A stretch of DNA of 64,000 bases, taken from positions 682,001 through 746,000 of the forward strand of contig CAXXUJ010000001.1 of the NCBI GenBank assembly GCA_963677695.2. The letters run 5' to 3'. Positions 16,530 to 25,921 of the stretch are shown piece after piece. Every line of letters starts with the position of its first letter. Within the stretch, counting starts at the first letter, position 1. The notes under the pieces were generated by a model. It saw only the letters and a program-made list of their open reading frames with translations, did no database searches and was not told the DNA's origin. The stretch is from SABI01 sp963677695. GTDB taxonomy: Bacteria > Spirochaetota > Spirochaetia > Sphaerochaetales > Sphaerochaetaceae. Position numbers and translations under genes: made by a program.

Positions 16530-16808
16530 CTACCTTCTACCTTTCTTGTCGCTTCCGGCGTGTCCGCGGAACAGTCTTGTGGGAGAGAATTCCCCAAGCT
16601 TGTGTCCGACAAGGTTCTCGGTAACGAATACCGGCACCCAGGTTTTGCCGTTGTAGACAGAAATCGTGTATCCAACCATTTCGGGGATGATCGTTGAAGT
16701 GCGTGAGTACGTCTTGATCATAGGTTTCTTCCCTGCTTTGTTGGACTCTGTAATCCTCTTATAGAGTTTCTTTTCGATAAAAGGACCTTTTTTGATTGAC
16801 CTAGCCAC
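16530..16808 (-). CDS. rpsS: Ribosomal protein S19
   Basis: 92 residues starting MARSIKKGPFIEKKLYKRI and containing VTENLVGHKLGEFSPTRLFR. S19 forms part of the 30S head with S13. Between rplB and rplV. Confidence 0.97.
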   Translation of the reverse strand: MARSIKKGPFIEKKLYKRITESNKAGKKPMIKTYSRTSTIIPEMVGYTISVYNGKTWVPVFVTENLVGHKLGEFSPTRLFRGHAGSDKKGRR

Positions 16809-16819
16809 TTTCTCTACTC

Positions 16820-17644
16820 CTACTTACGCTTCTTCACGATGAATTTACCCGAAGGCTTCTTAGCATTACGTGTCTTGTGTCCCTTGGTCTGAACACCCCA
16901 TGGAGTAACAGGATGGCGACCACCGTTGGTTGATCCTTCACCACCACCGTGGGGGTGATCAACAGGGTTCATCGCTACACCTCTTACCTTCGGACGTCTG
17001 CCGAGCCATCTGGCTCTACCGGCTTTACCGAGTGTAATGTTCATGTGATCTTCATTTCCAAGTCTACCGAGGGTTGCTGAGCACTCCCCGAATACCATTC
17101 TCATCTCGCCTGAAGGAAGCTTGAGGGTGACATAGTCGCCTTCTTTTGCAACGATCGTAGCACCGAGACCAGCGGAACGGACCATCTGGCCGCCCTTGCC
17201 GAGCTGGAGTTCGACGTTGTGTACGGTAAGACCGAGGGGAATGTTCTTCAAGGGAAGAGTATTACCGATCTCAAGCGGAGCCTGAGGACCGCTCATGACC
17301 TGTGTTCCTACCTTGATACCCTTGGGAGCGAGAATGTATCTCTTCTCACCGTCAGCGTAGAAAACGAGGGCGATATTCGCGCTTCTGTTCGGATCGTATT
17401 CGATCGTCTTTACAGTTGCGGGAATGCCGTACTTTTCACGCTTGAAATCTATGATTCTGTAAGCTCTCTTGTGACCGCCGCCCTTTCTGCGAACACTGAT
17501 CCGGCCGAAGGAGTCGCGTCCTGCGTTCTTCTGAAGTTTCTGGGTAAGAGACTTCTCCGGTCTGTTCGTGGTAAGTTCGTCAAAGACCAATGTGGTTTTC
17601 TGGCGCAGTCCAGGAGTGTATGGTTTATATTTCTTTAATGCCAT
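16820..17644 (-). CDS. rplB: Ribosomal protein L2
   Basis: 274 residues. The C-terminal signature VAMNPVDHPHGGGEGSTNGG includes the conserved histidine linked to peptidyl-transferase function. The N-terminal RNA-binding domain has RDSFGRISVRRKGGGHKRAY. Between rplW and rpsS. Confidence 0.97.
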   Translation of the reverse strand: MALKKYKPYTPGLRQKTTLVFDELTTNRPEKSLTQKLQKNAGRDSFGRISVRRKGGGHKRAYRIIDFKREKYGIPATVKTIEYDPNRSANIALVFYADGEKRYILAPKGIKVGTQVMSGPQAPLEIGNTLPLKNIPLGLTVHNVELQLGKGGQMVRSAGLGATIVAKEGDYVTLKLPSGEMRMVFGECSATLGRLGNEDHMNITLGKAGRARWLGRRPKVRGVAMNPVDHPHGGGEGSTNGGRHPVTPWGVQTKGHKTRNAKKPSGKFIVKKRK

Positions 17645-17656
17645 CTTCTAAATCTC

Positions 17657-17959
17657 CTATAGTCCTTCGATATCCTGAATCACATCACCCTTGGCGAGCG
17701 TGACGACAGCTTTCTTCCAGTCACCGGTGTTACCCTTGATGTATCCGCTCTTTCCGCGGGTGTACTTGGGCTTGCCTTTGACAGTCATGACGTTCACTTT
17801 CACTGCTGTGACCTTGAAAAGTTCTGCAAGTGCTGCTGCGATCTGGTGCTTGTTGGCATCCTTGGCAACCTTGAACGTGTATTTCTTCTCTTCTGCTTCC
17901 CTGGCTACGTTTGACTTCTCAGTCAGGACAGGTTGTATAATTACTTGATCTGCTCTCAT
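17657..17959 (-). CDS. rplW: Ribosomal protein L23
   Basis: 100 residues with the L23 start VIIQPVLTEKSNVAREAEEK and the central ALAELFKVTAVKVNVMTVKG. L23 at the tunnel exit docks trigger factor and SRP. Between rplD and rplB. Confidence 0.97.
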   Translation of the reverse strand: MRADQVIIQPVLTEKSNVAREAEEKKYTFKVAKDANKHQIAAALAELFKVTAVKVNVMTVKGKPKYTRGKSGYIKGNTGDWKKAVVTLAKGDVIQDIEGL

Positions 17960-17970
17960 TGATACACCCC

Positions 17971-18600
17971 TTATTTATCACCGAAGAAATCGTTGAGATT
18001 CTTGGCTGCACCTTCGAGCATCAGAACAGTTCTTCCGTAAAGGAGTTCCTTGGCACTGAGTCTGTTGTAAGACAGGACTTTCAGGTAAGGGATGTTCCGT
18101 GCGGCACGTCTGAGCATCGCATCGTCGTCTTTGAGAACGAGGATGGTACGCTTCTTATCGGTAACGAAGTTGGTGACAATTGAAGCCAGTTCCTTCGTCT
18201 TTCCACTTTCCACTGTGAAGTCTTCGACAACTACGAGCTTCTCTTCCTTCACGGAGAGTGAAAGGAGGGACTTCATAGCAAGTCTCTTCATCTTCTTGGG
18301 GATGGTGTAGGAGTAGTCTCTCGGTTTCGGTCCGAAGATTGTTCCACCGCCGACCCAGATAGGAGACTTCTTGTCTCCGGCTCGTGCGTTACCGGTTCCC
18401 TTCTGCTTGTATGGCTTGCTGTTCGCGTAGTTCACTTCACCGCGTGTCTTGGTGCTTGCTGTACCTACTCTTCTGTTCGCCAGTTCGTTGTTGATTGCGT
18501 TGTAGATCGAGCCATCAGAGATTTCCCGGCTGAATACAGCGTCGTTCAGTTCGAGCGTACGCAATTCTTTACCTTGTGTTGAAAAAACCTTTGTTTCCAT
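17971..18600 (-). CDS. rplD: Ribosomal protein L4
   Basis: 209 residues. The extended tunnel loop includes TKTRGEVNYANSKPYKQKGT and RAGDKKSPIWVGGGTIFGPK. In E. coli L4 also represses the S10 operon by binding its leader; here the leader lies ahead of tuf. Gap to rplC is 9 nt. Confidence 0.97.
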   Translation of the reverse strand: METKVFSTQGKELRTLELNDAVFSREISDGSIYNAINNELANRRVGTASTKTRGEVNYANSKPYKQKGTGNARAGDKKSPIWVGGGTIFGPKPRDYSYTIPKKMKRLAMKSLLSLSVKEEKLVVVEDFTVESGKTKELASIVTNFVTDKKRTILVLKDDDAMLRRAARNIPYLKVLSYNRLSAKELLYGRTVLMLEGAAKNLNDFFGDK

Positions 18601-18609
18601 TTCTCGCCT

Positions 18610-19230
18610 CTACTTCTTCTTCGCTTTTTTCACGATGACGACAGACTGGGCGGGTCCGGGGATTGCACCCTTGACCAGGAGAACCTGCATATCTTCATCA
18701 ACGCGGACAACACGGAGATTCTGCACAGTCACTTTATCGTGTCCCATGCGTCCTGCCATCTTCTTGCCCTTGAATGTTCTCGAGGGAGTTGAAGCCATAG
18801 CAGTACCTCCAAGATCACGATGGAACTTGGAGCCGTGCGTTGCACGTCCACCATGGAAACCATGACGTTTCATACCACCCTGAAATCCTTTACCTTTTGA
18901 TGTGCCTTCGACATCGACATACACGACATCCTTAAATACATCAACCTTCAGGACATCGCCTACAGCTGCTTCTTGATCGAAATCTTTCATTTCCACCAGT
19001 GTCCTCTTTGGGTCACAGACATCGGTGAACTGTCCAGCATATGGTTTTGTGGTCTGGCTCTTCTTCTTGTCGACTGAGCCGAGCACGCAGGAACTGTATC
19101 CGTTCTTCTCAACGGTTCTGTTCGCCACTACCACATTGTCCTCTATTTTAATTACAGTCACGGGAGTCAAGATACCGTCGGCATCAAACACCTGTGTCAT
19201 TCCTATTTTTTTTCCGATAAGCCCTAACAT
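18610..19230 (-). CDS. rplC: Ribosomal protein L3
   Basis: 206 residues, starting MLGLIGKKIGMTQVFDADGI, with the central extension KGKGFQGGMKRHGFHGGRAT that approaches the peptidyl-transferase centre. Between rpsJ and rplD. Confidence 0.97.
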   Translation of the reverse strand: MLGLIGKKIGMTQVFDADGILTPVTVIKIEDNVVVANRTVEKNGYSSCVLGSVDKKKSQTTKPYAGQFTDVCDPKRTLVEMKDFDQEAAVGDVLKVDVFKDVVYVDVEGTSKGKGFQGGMKRHGFHGGRATHGSKFHRDLGGTAMASTPSRTFKGKKMAGRMGHDKVTVQNLRVVRVDEDMQVLLVKGAIPGPAQSVVIVKKAKKK

Positions 19231-19245
19231 CTCTTACCTCAACTG

Positions 19246-19554
19246 TTACTGTTTAATCTCTACATCCACACCTGCAGGAAGCTCAAGCTTCATGAGTGCA
19301 TCCATTACTTTCGATGTAGGGTCAAGAATGTCGATCAGCCTTTTATGGGTTCGCATTTCAAACTGTTCACGTGATTTCTTGTTCACGTGCGGCGACCTCA
19401 GGACAGTATATTTGTTGATACGGGTCGGGAGAGGTACGGGTCCAGAGACTTTGGCACCAGCCTTCACTACCGTCTGCACGATCGCCTTTGCGCTCTGTTC
19501 AACGAGCTCTATGTCAAAACCTCTCAGCCTCACCCGAATTCTATCTTTAGCCAT
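19246..19554 (-). CDS. rpsJ: Ribosomal protein S10
   Basis: 102 residues containing the S10 signature LPTRINKYTVLRSPHVNKKS. S10 also joins NusB in antitermination. GGAGG precedes the ATG. It is the first S10-operon gene after tuf, separated by 64 nt with a hairpin. Confidence 0.97.
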   Translation of the reverse strand: MAKDRIRVRLRGFDIELVEQSAKAIVQTVVKAGAKVSGPVPLPTRINKYTVLRSPHVNKKSREQFEMRTHKRLIDILDPTSKVMDALMKLELPAGVDVEIKQ

Positions 19555-19577
19555 TGTTCCTCCAAAAAACGAACAGT

Positions 19578-19601
19578 ACCTGCACCTTAGATGGTGCAGG
19601 T
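19578..19601 (-). promoter_or_regulatory. hairpin between tuf and rpsJ (possible attenuator or processing site)
   Basis: ACCTGCACC (19578-19586) pairs exactly with GGTGCAGGT (19593-19601) around a 6-base loop. On the minus strand a run of six T follows 8 bases after the stem and leads directly into the rpsJ ribosome binding site. The offset T run makes it a weak terminator at best, which would lower expression of the ribosomal genes relative to tuf. Confidence 0.6.
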
Positions 19602-19618
19602 CTGTGAGTAAAAATCAA

Positions 19619-20809
<1,191 letters not shown>

Positions 20810-21100
20810 CAGTTCCTCCTTGTGACTTTGCTAGTCACAGAAAAAAATTATCGTGCTCCATAAAGGCAAGACGCCTTTACCTTTCCAATTCCAATGAGGC
20901 AAACTGATATGTCCGGGGATAAAACAAGATGAAAAGAGGGATCCAGAGGTCACATACCGTGTTGCAGGCAGTGACGTAGTACAGAATTTCACTAAAAAAA
21001 TCTGCGTACCTGGAACCACCTTATCATCCCGTAACATCTTACGAATGATCGGTTTGGCTCTGATAGGCGCAATTAGGGCACAAAGTCCCTAACGACACGC
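20810..21100 (-). promoter_or_regulatory. long 5' leader of the tuf/S10 operon with several hairpins
   Basis: About 290 nt separate the promoter from tuf. On the minus strand the leader shows, in order: a hairpin at its very 5' end (TTAGGG/CCCTAA at 21073-21092, inside an outer GCG/CGC), GTCAC/GTGAC at 20949-20975, TAAAGGC/GCCTTTA at 20861-20879 followed 13 bases later by seven T, and TGTGACT/AGTCACA at 20821-20839 directly before the ribosome binding site. A 68-codon frame lies inside but has no ribosome binding site. The length and hairpins suggest translational or attenuation control; the effector is unknown. Confidence 0.55.
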
Positions 21101-21105
21101 TTGCC

Positions 21106-21134
21106 AATATAGAGACTTTCACACTTCGTGTCAA
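21106..21134 (-). promoter_or_regulatory. promoter of the tuf/S10-spc-alpha operon
   Basis: Minus strand: consensus TTGACA (21134-21129), 17-base spacer, TATATT (21111-21106). It is the only strong promoter seen for the 15-kb ribosomal operon. Confidence 0.75.
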
Positions 21135-21365
21135 CACATAGACAAAGAAATAATAAAAAGTTTAAGGAAAGAGAGATAGAGCAGCAGAAAACAGATAAAA
21201 ATCGTGATTTTATCTCGCTTAATTCATGAGAGCTCTAACGCTATTCCTGTTTCGGCTACAAGTGTTTGCTTCGTAATTCCGCAGATAGTCGTTGTGCATT
21301 GTCCTTATTCCTATCCTTCCGACCCAAAAATTTTCAGAGTATTATCTATTTCCAAATAATAAATA
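21135..21365. other. intergenic region between tuf and the lipoprotein gene
   Basis: No gene is supported. The only structure seen is a short AT-rich dyad, GATAAAA at 21194-21200 and TTTTATC at 21208-21214. The remaining sequence is AT-rich spacer. Confidence 0.6.
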
Positions 21366-21394
21366 TTTACGGCTACTTAAAAGGCAGGTAATAT
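21366..21394 (+). promoter_or_regulatory. possible promoter of the lipoprotein gene
   Basis: TTTACG (21366-21371), 17 bases, TAATAT (21389-21394); the leader would be about 27 nt and contains AAAGGAG. Confidence 0.45.
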
Positions 21395-21427
21395 AAGCAC
21401 ATTGTAATAAAAGGAGTTGAATTCAAA

Positions 21428-22372
21428 ATGAATAGATTACTCATGGCATGTATGATAGCGGGTACTATCATTCTTCTCGGGACAGGATGCGAAAATGATA
21501 CACAGGGAGCATCATCGCTTACCACTGAACAACGCATTTTACTACTGGATGATATTGATTTCATTAATTTTGAAGATTTAGGTTCAAAGGCGGAGATTAA
21601 AAGAAAAATTGAAAATCCTCCATCAAGTCCAGATGCCGAAGTGGGACAAATTCTATATGACTGGGTATTCGAAGTAAATGGGAATGCACATACAGATATT
21701 GCATCCAATATTCTGGCATGCATCAAATCTGACATTGAAGCCGAGAAAAATATAAGAGAACCACAGTACTTTTCGTTTACAAGTTTACAGCTCGGAACCG
21801 GAGTGACGACCTTTTATGCAAGTTACGTGCTGATTGATGACAGAACCGCCCCCAAAATACTCTTCGCAACCACTCTTGAAGGTGAAGGGTCTGCGTGGCA
21901 GAATAATAAGGCAGAAATAGTTTTCAATGATGATTTCACAAAACTATCTATGTTCGCAGAGGTGTTACCAGATCCTAATAAGGATATATGGGTATTTGAA
22001 TATGACTATAACACCCACGCAGGAGCCTCATATCAGGAGAATAATGAACTCCACTATGAAACCCGATATGCTGTGGATGATGAATCCATTACCTGCATTC
22101 TTAACACCGCTGCCCTGTACGGGACCTCCGAAGGTATCGGATACTGTATTACAGAAGCTTCGGATTACGGTTATATGACTAGTGCCGGTATAGAATGTTC
22201 CAGATCTGATTTAGCTAACAGCGATCAGCTGGATTCACACTTGGATACACTTAAATCAGAAATTGAATCACTGAATTTCTCTGACTACTTCGAGGCATTG
22301 GATGTACCCGATTTTACTGATGCTGAGTATGATGATTTAATCACCTACCTGGATGAACAGCTGGCGGACTAG
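21428..22372 (+). CDS. putative lipoprotein of unknown function
   Basis: 314 residues. The N-terminus is a lipoprotein signal: MNRLLM, a hydrophobic stretch, then LLGTGC with Cys21 as the likely lipidated residue. The mature part is acidic and rich in Asp, Glu, Tyr and Asn, and has no motif I recognise. The repeated D/E-Y patterns near the C-terminus (SDYFEALDVPDFTDAEYDDL) suggest an exported, possibly surface, domain. AAAGGAG lies 11 bases before the ATG. It is transcribed alone, away from tuf, and ends at a strong terminator. It marks the edge of the surface-glycan island, but a role there is not shown. Confidence 0.75.
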   Translation: MNRLLMACMIAGTIILLGTGCENDTQGASSLTTEQRILLLDDIDFINFEDLGSKAEIKRKIENPPSSPDAEVGQILYDWVFEVNGNAHTDIASNILACIKSDIEAEKNIREPQYFSFTSLQLGTGVTTFYASYVLIDDRTAPKILFATTLEGEGSAWQNNKAEIVFNDDFTKLSMFAEVLPDPNKDIWVFEYDYNTHAGASYQENNELHYETRYAVDDESITCILNTAALYGTSEGIGYCITEASDYGYMTSAGIECSRSDLANSDQLDSHLDTLKSEIESLNFSDYFEALDVPDFTDAEYDDLITYLDEQLAD

Positions 22373-22480
22373 CAATATTCCTGTGTCGGTCTAAGTAAAG
22401 GCTAGGATAAAAACACTCTGGCCGTTGCATAGTTATCACCAGGAAGCGGCAATATCGGACTGGAAACAGCCAAACAGATT

Positions 22481-22523
22481 GAGGGAATTACAGATAATCG
22501 ACCCTGTAATTCTCTCATTTTTT
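22481..22523 (+). terminator. terminator of the lipoprotein gene
   Basis: GAGGGAATTACAG (22481-22493) and CTGTAATTCTCTC (22504-22516) form a 13-bp stem with one G-U pair and a 10-base loop, followed by ATTTTTTATT. It lies between two convergent genes. Confidence 0.88.
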
Positions 22524-22529
22524 ATTGCC

Positions 22530-23102
22530 TCACCATACCTCCAAACCGTCGAACTCGGCATCCCAGTAGGTGTCTGCAAGGTACTCGAGCTCAATCATAC
22601 CGAGGTTGTAATCAGTTACAATAACAATGAGGGCGGCATCGATGATATCATCGGCTATATAGTTGCCGTATTCGGGATACCACTCGGAATAGAAATAGAG
22701 GTCACCCCACACTAATTCACTCATGAAGTCATCTGAATCTATATCGACATCCCAATAGCGCTCTCCGTAGTCGAAGGCGTAGTCCATCTCTTCTTCCAGA
22801 TCGAGGTAAAGGTCCTTCAGTTCCGTTCCTTCATCATCGGTGACAATATCGGCTGTGTAGGCCTGTATGATATAGACCCCGTACTCATCACTCACCTTCA
22901 CGATATAGTCGGTGAACACGTCGGCGGGATCAGGTGCATAGACCCAGTAGTACCCTTCAGCGTCATAGACCGGATAGGGATCCATTCCCGCATTCTCCAT
23001 TTCATCCAGCGTCATTCCGATAGTGATACCGAAAGGACTTGAAGCAAAGGCAAAGGATATAAAGAGAATCAGGAACAACAGTACACTCACTCTTTTTCTC
23101 AT
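22530..23102 (-). CDS. exported acidic protein of unknown function
   Basis: 190 residues from ATG 23102, which has AGGAG nine bases upstream; the frame is open further upstream, but the signal peptide starts here (MRKRVSVLLFLILFISFAFAS). The mature protein begins FGITIGMTLDEMENAG, a pattern seen in small exported proteins that monitor envelope or nutrient state, then is very rich in Asp, Glu, Tyr and Trp (for example DIDSDDFMSELVWGDLYFYS). Few basic residues are present after the signal, so the mature protein is strongly acidic. I do not recognise the family. It is divergent from a glycosyltransferase gene; the two starts are 100 bp apart. Confidence 0.75.
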   Translation of the reverse strand: MRKRVSVLLFLILFISFAFASSPFGITIGMTLDEMENAGMDPYPVYDAEGYYWVYAPDPADVFTDYIVKVSDEYGVYIIQAYTADIVTDDEGTELKDLYLDLEEEMDYAFDYGERYWDVDIDSDDFMSELVWGDLYFYSEWYPEYGNYIADDIIDAALIVIVTDYNLGMIELEYLADTYWDAEFDGLEVW

Positions 23103-23185
23103 AACTCTTCTCTCCTGTTCATATATAAGTATACACCCTGGAAGTTGCCGAAGAAAGAGCTCTCGCCTGTACGTAAGAAGTCCCT

Positions 23186-23194
23186 TGTTATATA
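23186..23194 (+). promoter_or_regulatory. extended -10 promoter of the first glycosyltransferase
   Basis: TGTTATATA gives an extended -10 (TG-N-TATATA) with no good -35. The expected start is about 23201, two bases before the ATG, so the mRNA would be nearly leaderless. Confidence 0.45.
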
Positions 23195-23202
23195 CTGACG
23201 CC

Positions 23203-24273
23203 ATGGCAGAAGCAAAGAAGGTGAAAGTCCTCTACATAGTGGAAAGTTTCTCAACCGGAGTCTATGCGATCGTAAGAGATATCGCATGTGCTCTTGATCC
23301 CGATTCATTCGAGGTCCACATTCTTCATTCACTGAGAGATGATTCACCATCAGGGTACGAAGAAGATCTGAACAGAGAGCATATACAGCTTACCTACATC
23401 CCCATGGGATCGGTGAAAGAATACCCGAAAGCAGTGAAAGCAATAAGAGAATATATCATTGAGTTTTCTCCTGATGTGATTCACCTTCACTCCTCAAAGG
23501 CCGGAGTACTCGGACGGCTTGCCGTCCCGAAGAAGGTTCATGTTCCTATCTTCTACTCTCCCCACGGGTTCTCGTTTTTAAGAGAGGATGTGGGCGCTGG
23601 AAAGAGACTGATCTTCCTCACCCTTGAACGTGTTATACAGGTCTACAGAAAAGCAAGAATCATCGCTGTCTCCGAAGGGGAAGCGGTGCATGCCAGACGT
23701 ATCACTCAGGACGTTCTCACCATAAACAATTTCATTGATACTTCCCAGTTCGAGTCAAGAGAGACTGAAGAGGAAGAATACATCGTCACCTGCGGAAGAA
23801 TCTCTCCTCAGAAGCAGCCTACCCTCTTCAACGAGATTGCACTTCAGATGCCTGATCAGCAATTCCTGTGGATCGGTGACGGTCCTTTAAGAGATACTCT
23901 GACAGCAGAGAATATCACGGTAACGGGACTGGTTCCCCGTACAGAGGCTATTGAGAAAGTGAAAAAGGCAATGATCTATATTCAGACATCACTGTGGGAA
24001 GGCATGCCTGTTTCCATCCTGGAAGCAATGGCTGCAGGAAGAGCCGTTGTCGCTTCCGATATCGTGGGAAACCGTGATCTCATAACTGATGGAGTGACTG
24101 GAAACCTCTGTGAGGCACACCATGCAGATGCTTTCGTGGAAAGAATAAAGGAATTCATCAGTTCAGAAAAGCTGAGAAAAGAGAGAGGAAATGCGGCAGC
24201 TGATCATGTGATGAAGAACCACAGCCTGAAGAGTGCTGTGGCTTCGTACGAGCGGCTCTATCGTTTGAAATAG
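23203..24273 (+). CDS. GT4-family glycosyltransferase
   Basis: 356 residues with two Rossmann lobes. The N-lobe starts KKVKVLYIVESFSTGVYAIV and contains VIHLHSSKAGVLGRLA. The C-lobe has the GT4 donor-binding segment SLWEGMPVSILEAMAAGRAV with the E-x7-E arrangement. It likely transfers a sugar from a nucleotide sugar in the cytosol during assembly of the surface glycan; donor and acceptor are unknown. ATG 23203 is chosen because the homologous domain begins there; no Shine-Dalgarno sequence precedes it. It ends 4 nt from the convergent membrane-protein operon with no terminator visible. Confidence 0.88.
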   Translation: MAEAKKVKVLYIVESFSTGVYAIVRDIACALDPDSFEVHILHSLRDDSPSGYEEDLNREHIQLTYIPMGSVKEYPKAVKAIREYIIEFSPDVIHLHSSKAGVLGRLAVPKKVHVPIFYSPHGFSFLREDVGAGKRLIFLTLERVIQVYRKARIIAVSEGEAVHARRITQDVLTINNFIDTSQFESRETEEEEYIVTCGRISPQKQPTLFNEIALQMPDQQFLWIGDGPLRDTLTAENITVTGLVPRTEAIEKVKKAMIYIQTSLWEGMPVSILEAMAAGRAVVASDIVGNRDLITDGVTGNLCEAHHADAFVERIKEFISSEKLRKERGNAAADHVMKNHSLKSAVASYERLYRLK

Positions 24274-24277
24274 CCAC

Positions 24278-24616
24278 CTACGCCAGCGCGATACACACAA
24301 CCCCGGCAAGAATGAAGAGAACGCCCACCATCTTTGATGTTGTAATGTGTTCTTTCAGGACGACTCCTGAAAGGATCATTGTCCATATGTATGTAACAGC
24401 AGTAAGGGGAAGAACAACGCTGTAGGGAAGAAACTTCAGAACGTAGATATTGAGCAGTGATGCTGCGAAATAAAGAAATGCACCGAGAATAATGAGAGGA
24501 TGAAGGAACTGGAGTATGCCTCTCTGGGTATTTTTCTGAGCGCTCTGTTTGAAACTGAAGCTCGCCAGGGAGCCGAGAAGGGACATAAAGATGATAATCA
24601 GGTAGTACTTACTCAT
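24278..24616 (-). CDS. small four-helix membrane protein, SMR/EamA type (second flippase half)
   Basis: 112 residues with four hydrophobic helices. The closing segment LVLPLTAVTYIWTMILSGVV and KEHITTSKMVGVLFILAG match the drug/metabolite transporter superfamily, in particular the ArnF-like half of heterodimers that flip undecaprenyl-phosphate sugars. Its start lies inside the end of the preceding gene (8-nt overlap). Together the two halves probably act as a heterodimer for the lipid-linked sugar made by the adjoining GT2 enzyme. A drug efflux role is a less likely alternative. Confidence 0.75.
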   Translation of the reverse strand: MSKYYLIIIFMSLLGSLASFSFKQSAQKNTQRGILQFLHPLIILGAFLYFAASLLNIYVLKFLPYSVVLPLTAVTYIWTMILSGVVLKEHITTSKMVGVLFILAGVVCIALA

Positions 24617-24962
24617 CTCCGCCCCCGATCAGCGTAACACCGATGGCAATAGCTATCACACCGATGACTTTCAGGATTCCGACAGTCTCTGAAAGAAACA
24701 GATGCCCGAGGACCACGGAAAGTCCGTAACCGACAGAAAGGAAGGGATGGAGGACTGAGAGACTTCCATAGCGGTATGCGATAATCATGATAAGAGCTCC
24801 GGTTCCGTACAGGACGAAACCGAATAGCAGGGTGAGGTTCAGGCTACCCCCCGACAATTTCCAGAGCAGTTGTCCAAAGGCGACACATACTGCAGAAACA
24901 AGCATCAGGAGGATACCTTTTTTGTTCTTCCTTAAAGAGGCAAGGAAGAGTGAGAATGTCAT
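24609..24962 (-). CDS. small four-helix membrane protein, SMR/EamA type (first flippase half)
   Basis: 117 residues, four hydrophobic helices, with YGSLSVLHPFLSVGYGLSVV and FLSETVGILKVIGVIAIAIG typical of ArnE-like members of the drug/metabolite transporter superfamily. The start is one base after the stop of the GT2 gene and its end overlaps the second half by 8 nt, so three consecutive genes are tightly coupled. Proposed role: flipping a polyprenyl-phosphate sugar across the inner membrane. Confidence 0.75.
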   Translation of the reverse strand: MTFSLFLASLRKNKKGILLMLVSAVCVAFGQLLWKLSGGSLNLTLLFGFVLYGTGALIMIIAYRYGSLSVLHPFLSVGYGLSVVLGHLFLSETVGILKVIGVIAIAIGVTLIGGGDE

Positions 24963-24963
24963 C

Positions 24964-25893
24964 CTACTTCTCCCTTCTTGATTCGAGCATGTTAGCTAAT
25001 ACCATGTAGAGCTGTTTCTGTTTCTTCTTCACTACTTTGAGAATCACTCCGACACTGATAGCAAGGAGTGATGAGATGGCAAGCCCTACCGATACGATGA
25101 GGGTCGGGAAGCGCTCTACCAGACCTGTTTCCAGATAAGCGGAAAAAACAGGAATGAACAGGCCGAGACCCACAGCGAATAATACGATGGATACGATACC
25201 GAAGAAAGAGAGCGGATGGTAATCCATGAAGAGATTGAAGATAGTGCTGAGCACTTTCACCCCGTCACGGTAAGTGTTGAGTTTTGAAACACTTCCTGCC
25301 GGTCTGTCCCGGTACCCGATCGGGATCTCCTTCACCGCGAAGTGCTTGTCCACCGCATGTACAGTCATCTCGGTCTCGATCTCGAACCCTTTGGCGAGTA
25401 CAGGAAATCCCTTCACGAATGTTCTGCTGAAAGCACGGTAGCCGGTCATCACATCCTTGATATCTGATTTGAACAGGGAATTGATCAGATACCGTACCAG
25501 ACGATTCCCTGCATTATGAAATGCCCTCTTGTTCTCAGTGAAATAGGTGGAGGAGAGACGGTCGCCGATCACCATATCATAACTTGCGTTCAGTACTAGA
25601 TCACACATTTCCTTCGCATGCTCTGCAGGATAGGTATCATCGGCATCCACCATGATATAGCAGTCGGCTTCAACTTCGCGGAACATGCGGCGCACCACAT
25701 TCCCCTTCCCCTGGTTCGGCTCCCGTTTCACGACAGCGCCTGCTGAGGCGGCAAGGGAGACACTCTCATCCTTCGAGTTGTTGTCGTACACATAGATGAC
25801 AGCCTCAGGAAGGACTTGTTTAAAATCAGAGACTACTTTTACTATGGTCGCTTCTTCATTGTAGCAGGGTATCAGGACAGCGATGTCGGGCAC
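24964..25893 (-). CDS. GT2 polyprenyl-phosphate glycosyltransferase (ArnC/GtrB/DPM1-like)
   Basis: 309 residues. The GT-A domain has IAVLIPCYNEEATIVKVV, the DxD-like MVDADDTYPAEH and VMTGYRAFSR. Two membrane helices follow near residues 230-250 and 265-285, as in GtrB/ArnC-type enzymes that load sugars onto undecaprenyl phosphate. The start is GTG 25893 with AAGGAG eight bases upstream. Downstream lie the two SMR-type flippase halves; upstream a multi-helix protein that may use the product. Confidence 0.85.
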   Translation of the reverse strand: MPDIAVLIPCYNEEATIVKVVSDFKQVLPEAVIYVYDNNSKDESVSLAASAGAVVKREPNQGKGNVVRRMFREVEADCYIMVDADDTYPAEHAKEMCDLVLNASYDMVIGDRLSSTYFTENKRAFHNAGNRLVRYLINSLFKSDIKDVMTGYRAFSRTFVKGFPVLAKGFEIETEMTVHAVDKHFAVKEIPIGYRDRPAGSVSKLNTYRDGVKVLSTIFNLFMDYHPLSFFGIVSIVLFAVGLGLFIPVFSAYLETGLVERFPTLIVSVGLAISSLLAISVGVILKVVKKKQKQLYMVLANMLESRREK

Positions 25894-25921
25894 GTTGTTT
25901 ACTCCTTATTTCTTCAGTTGA

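Noticed and set aside
20831..21037. 68-codon frame in the tuf leader
   Set aside because: No Shine-Dalgarno sequence and no motif; explained as part of the structured leader, though a short regulatory peptide is not excluded.
21194..21214. GATAAAA/TTTTATC dyad as a terminator
   Set aside because: Short, AT-only, no gene ends upstream of it on either strand.
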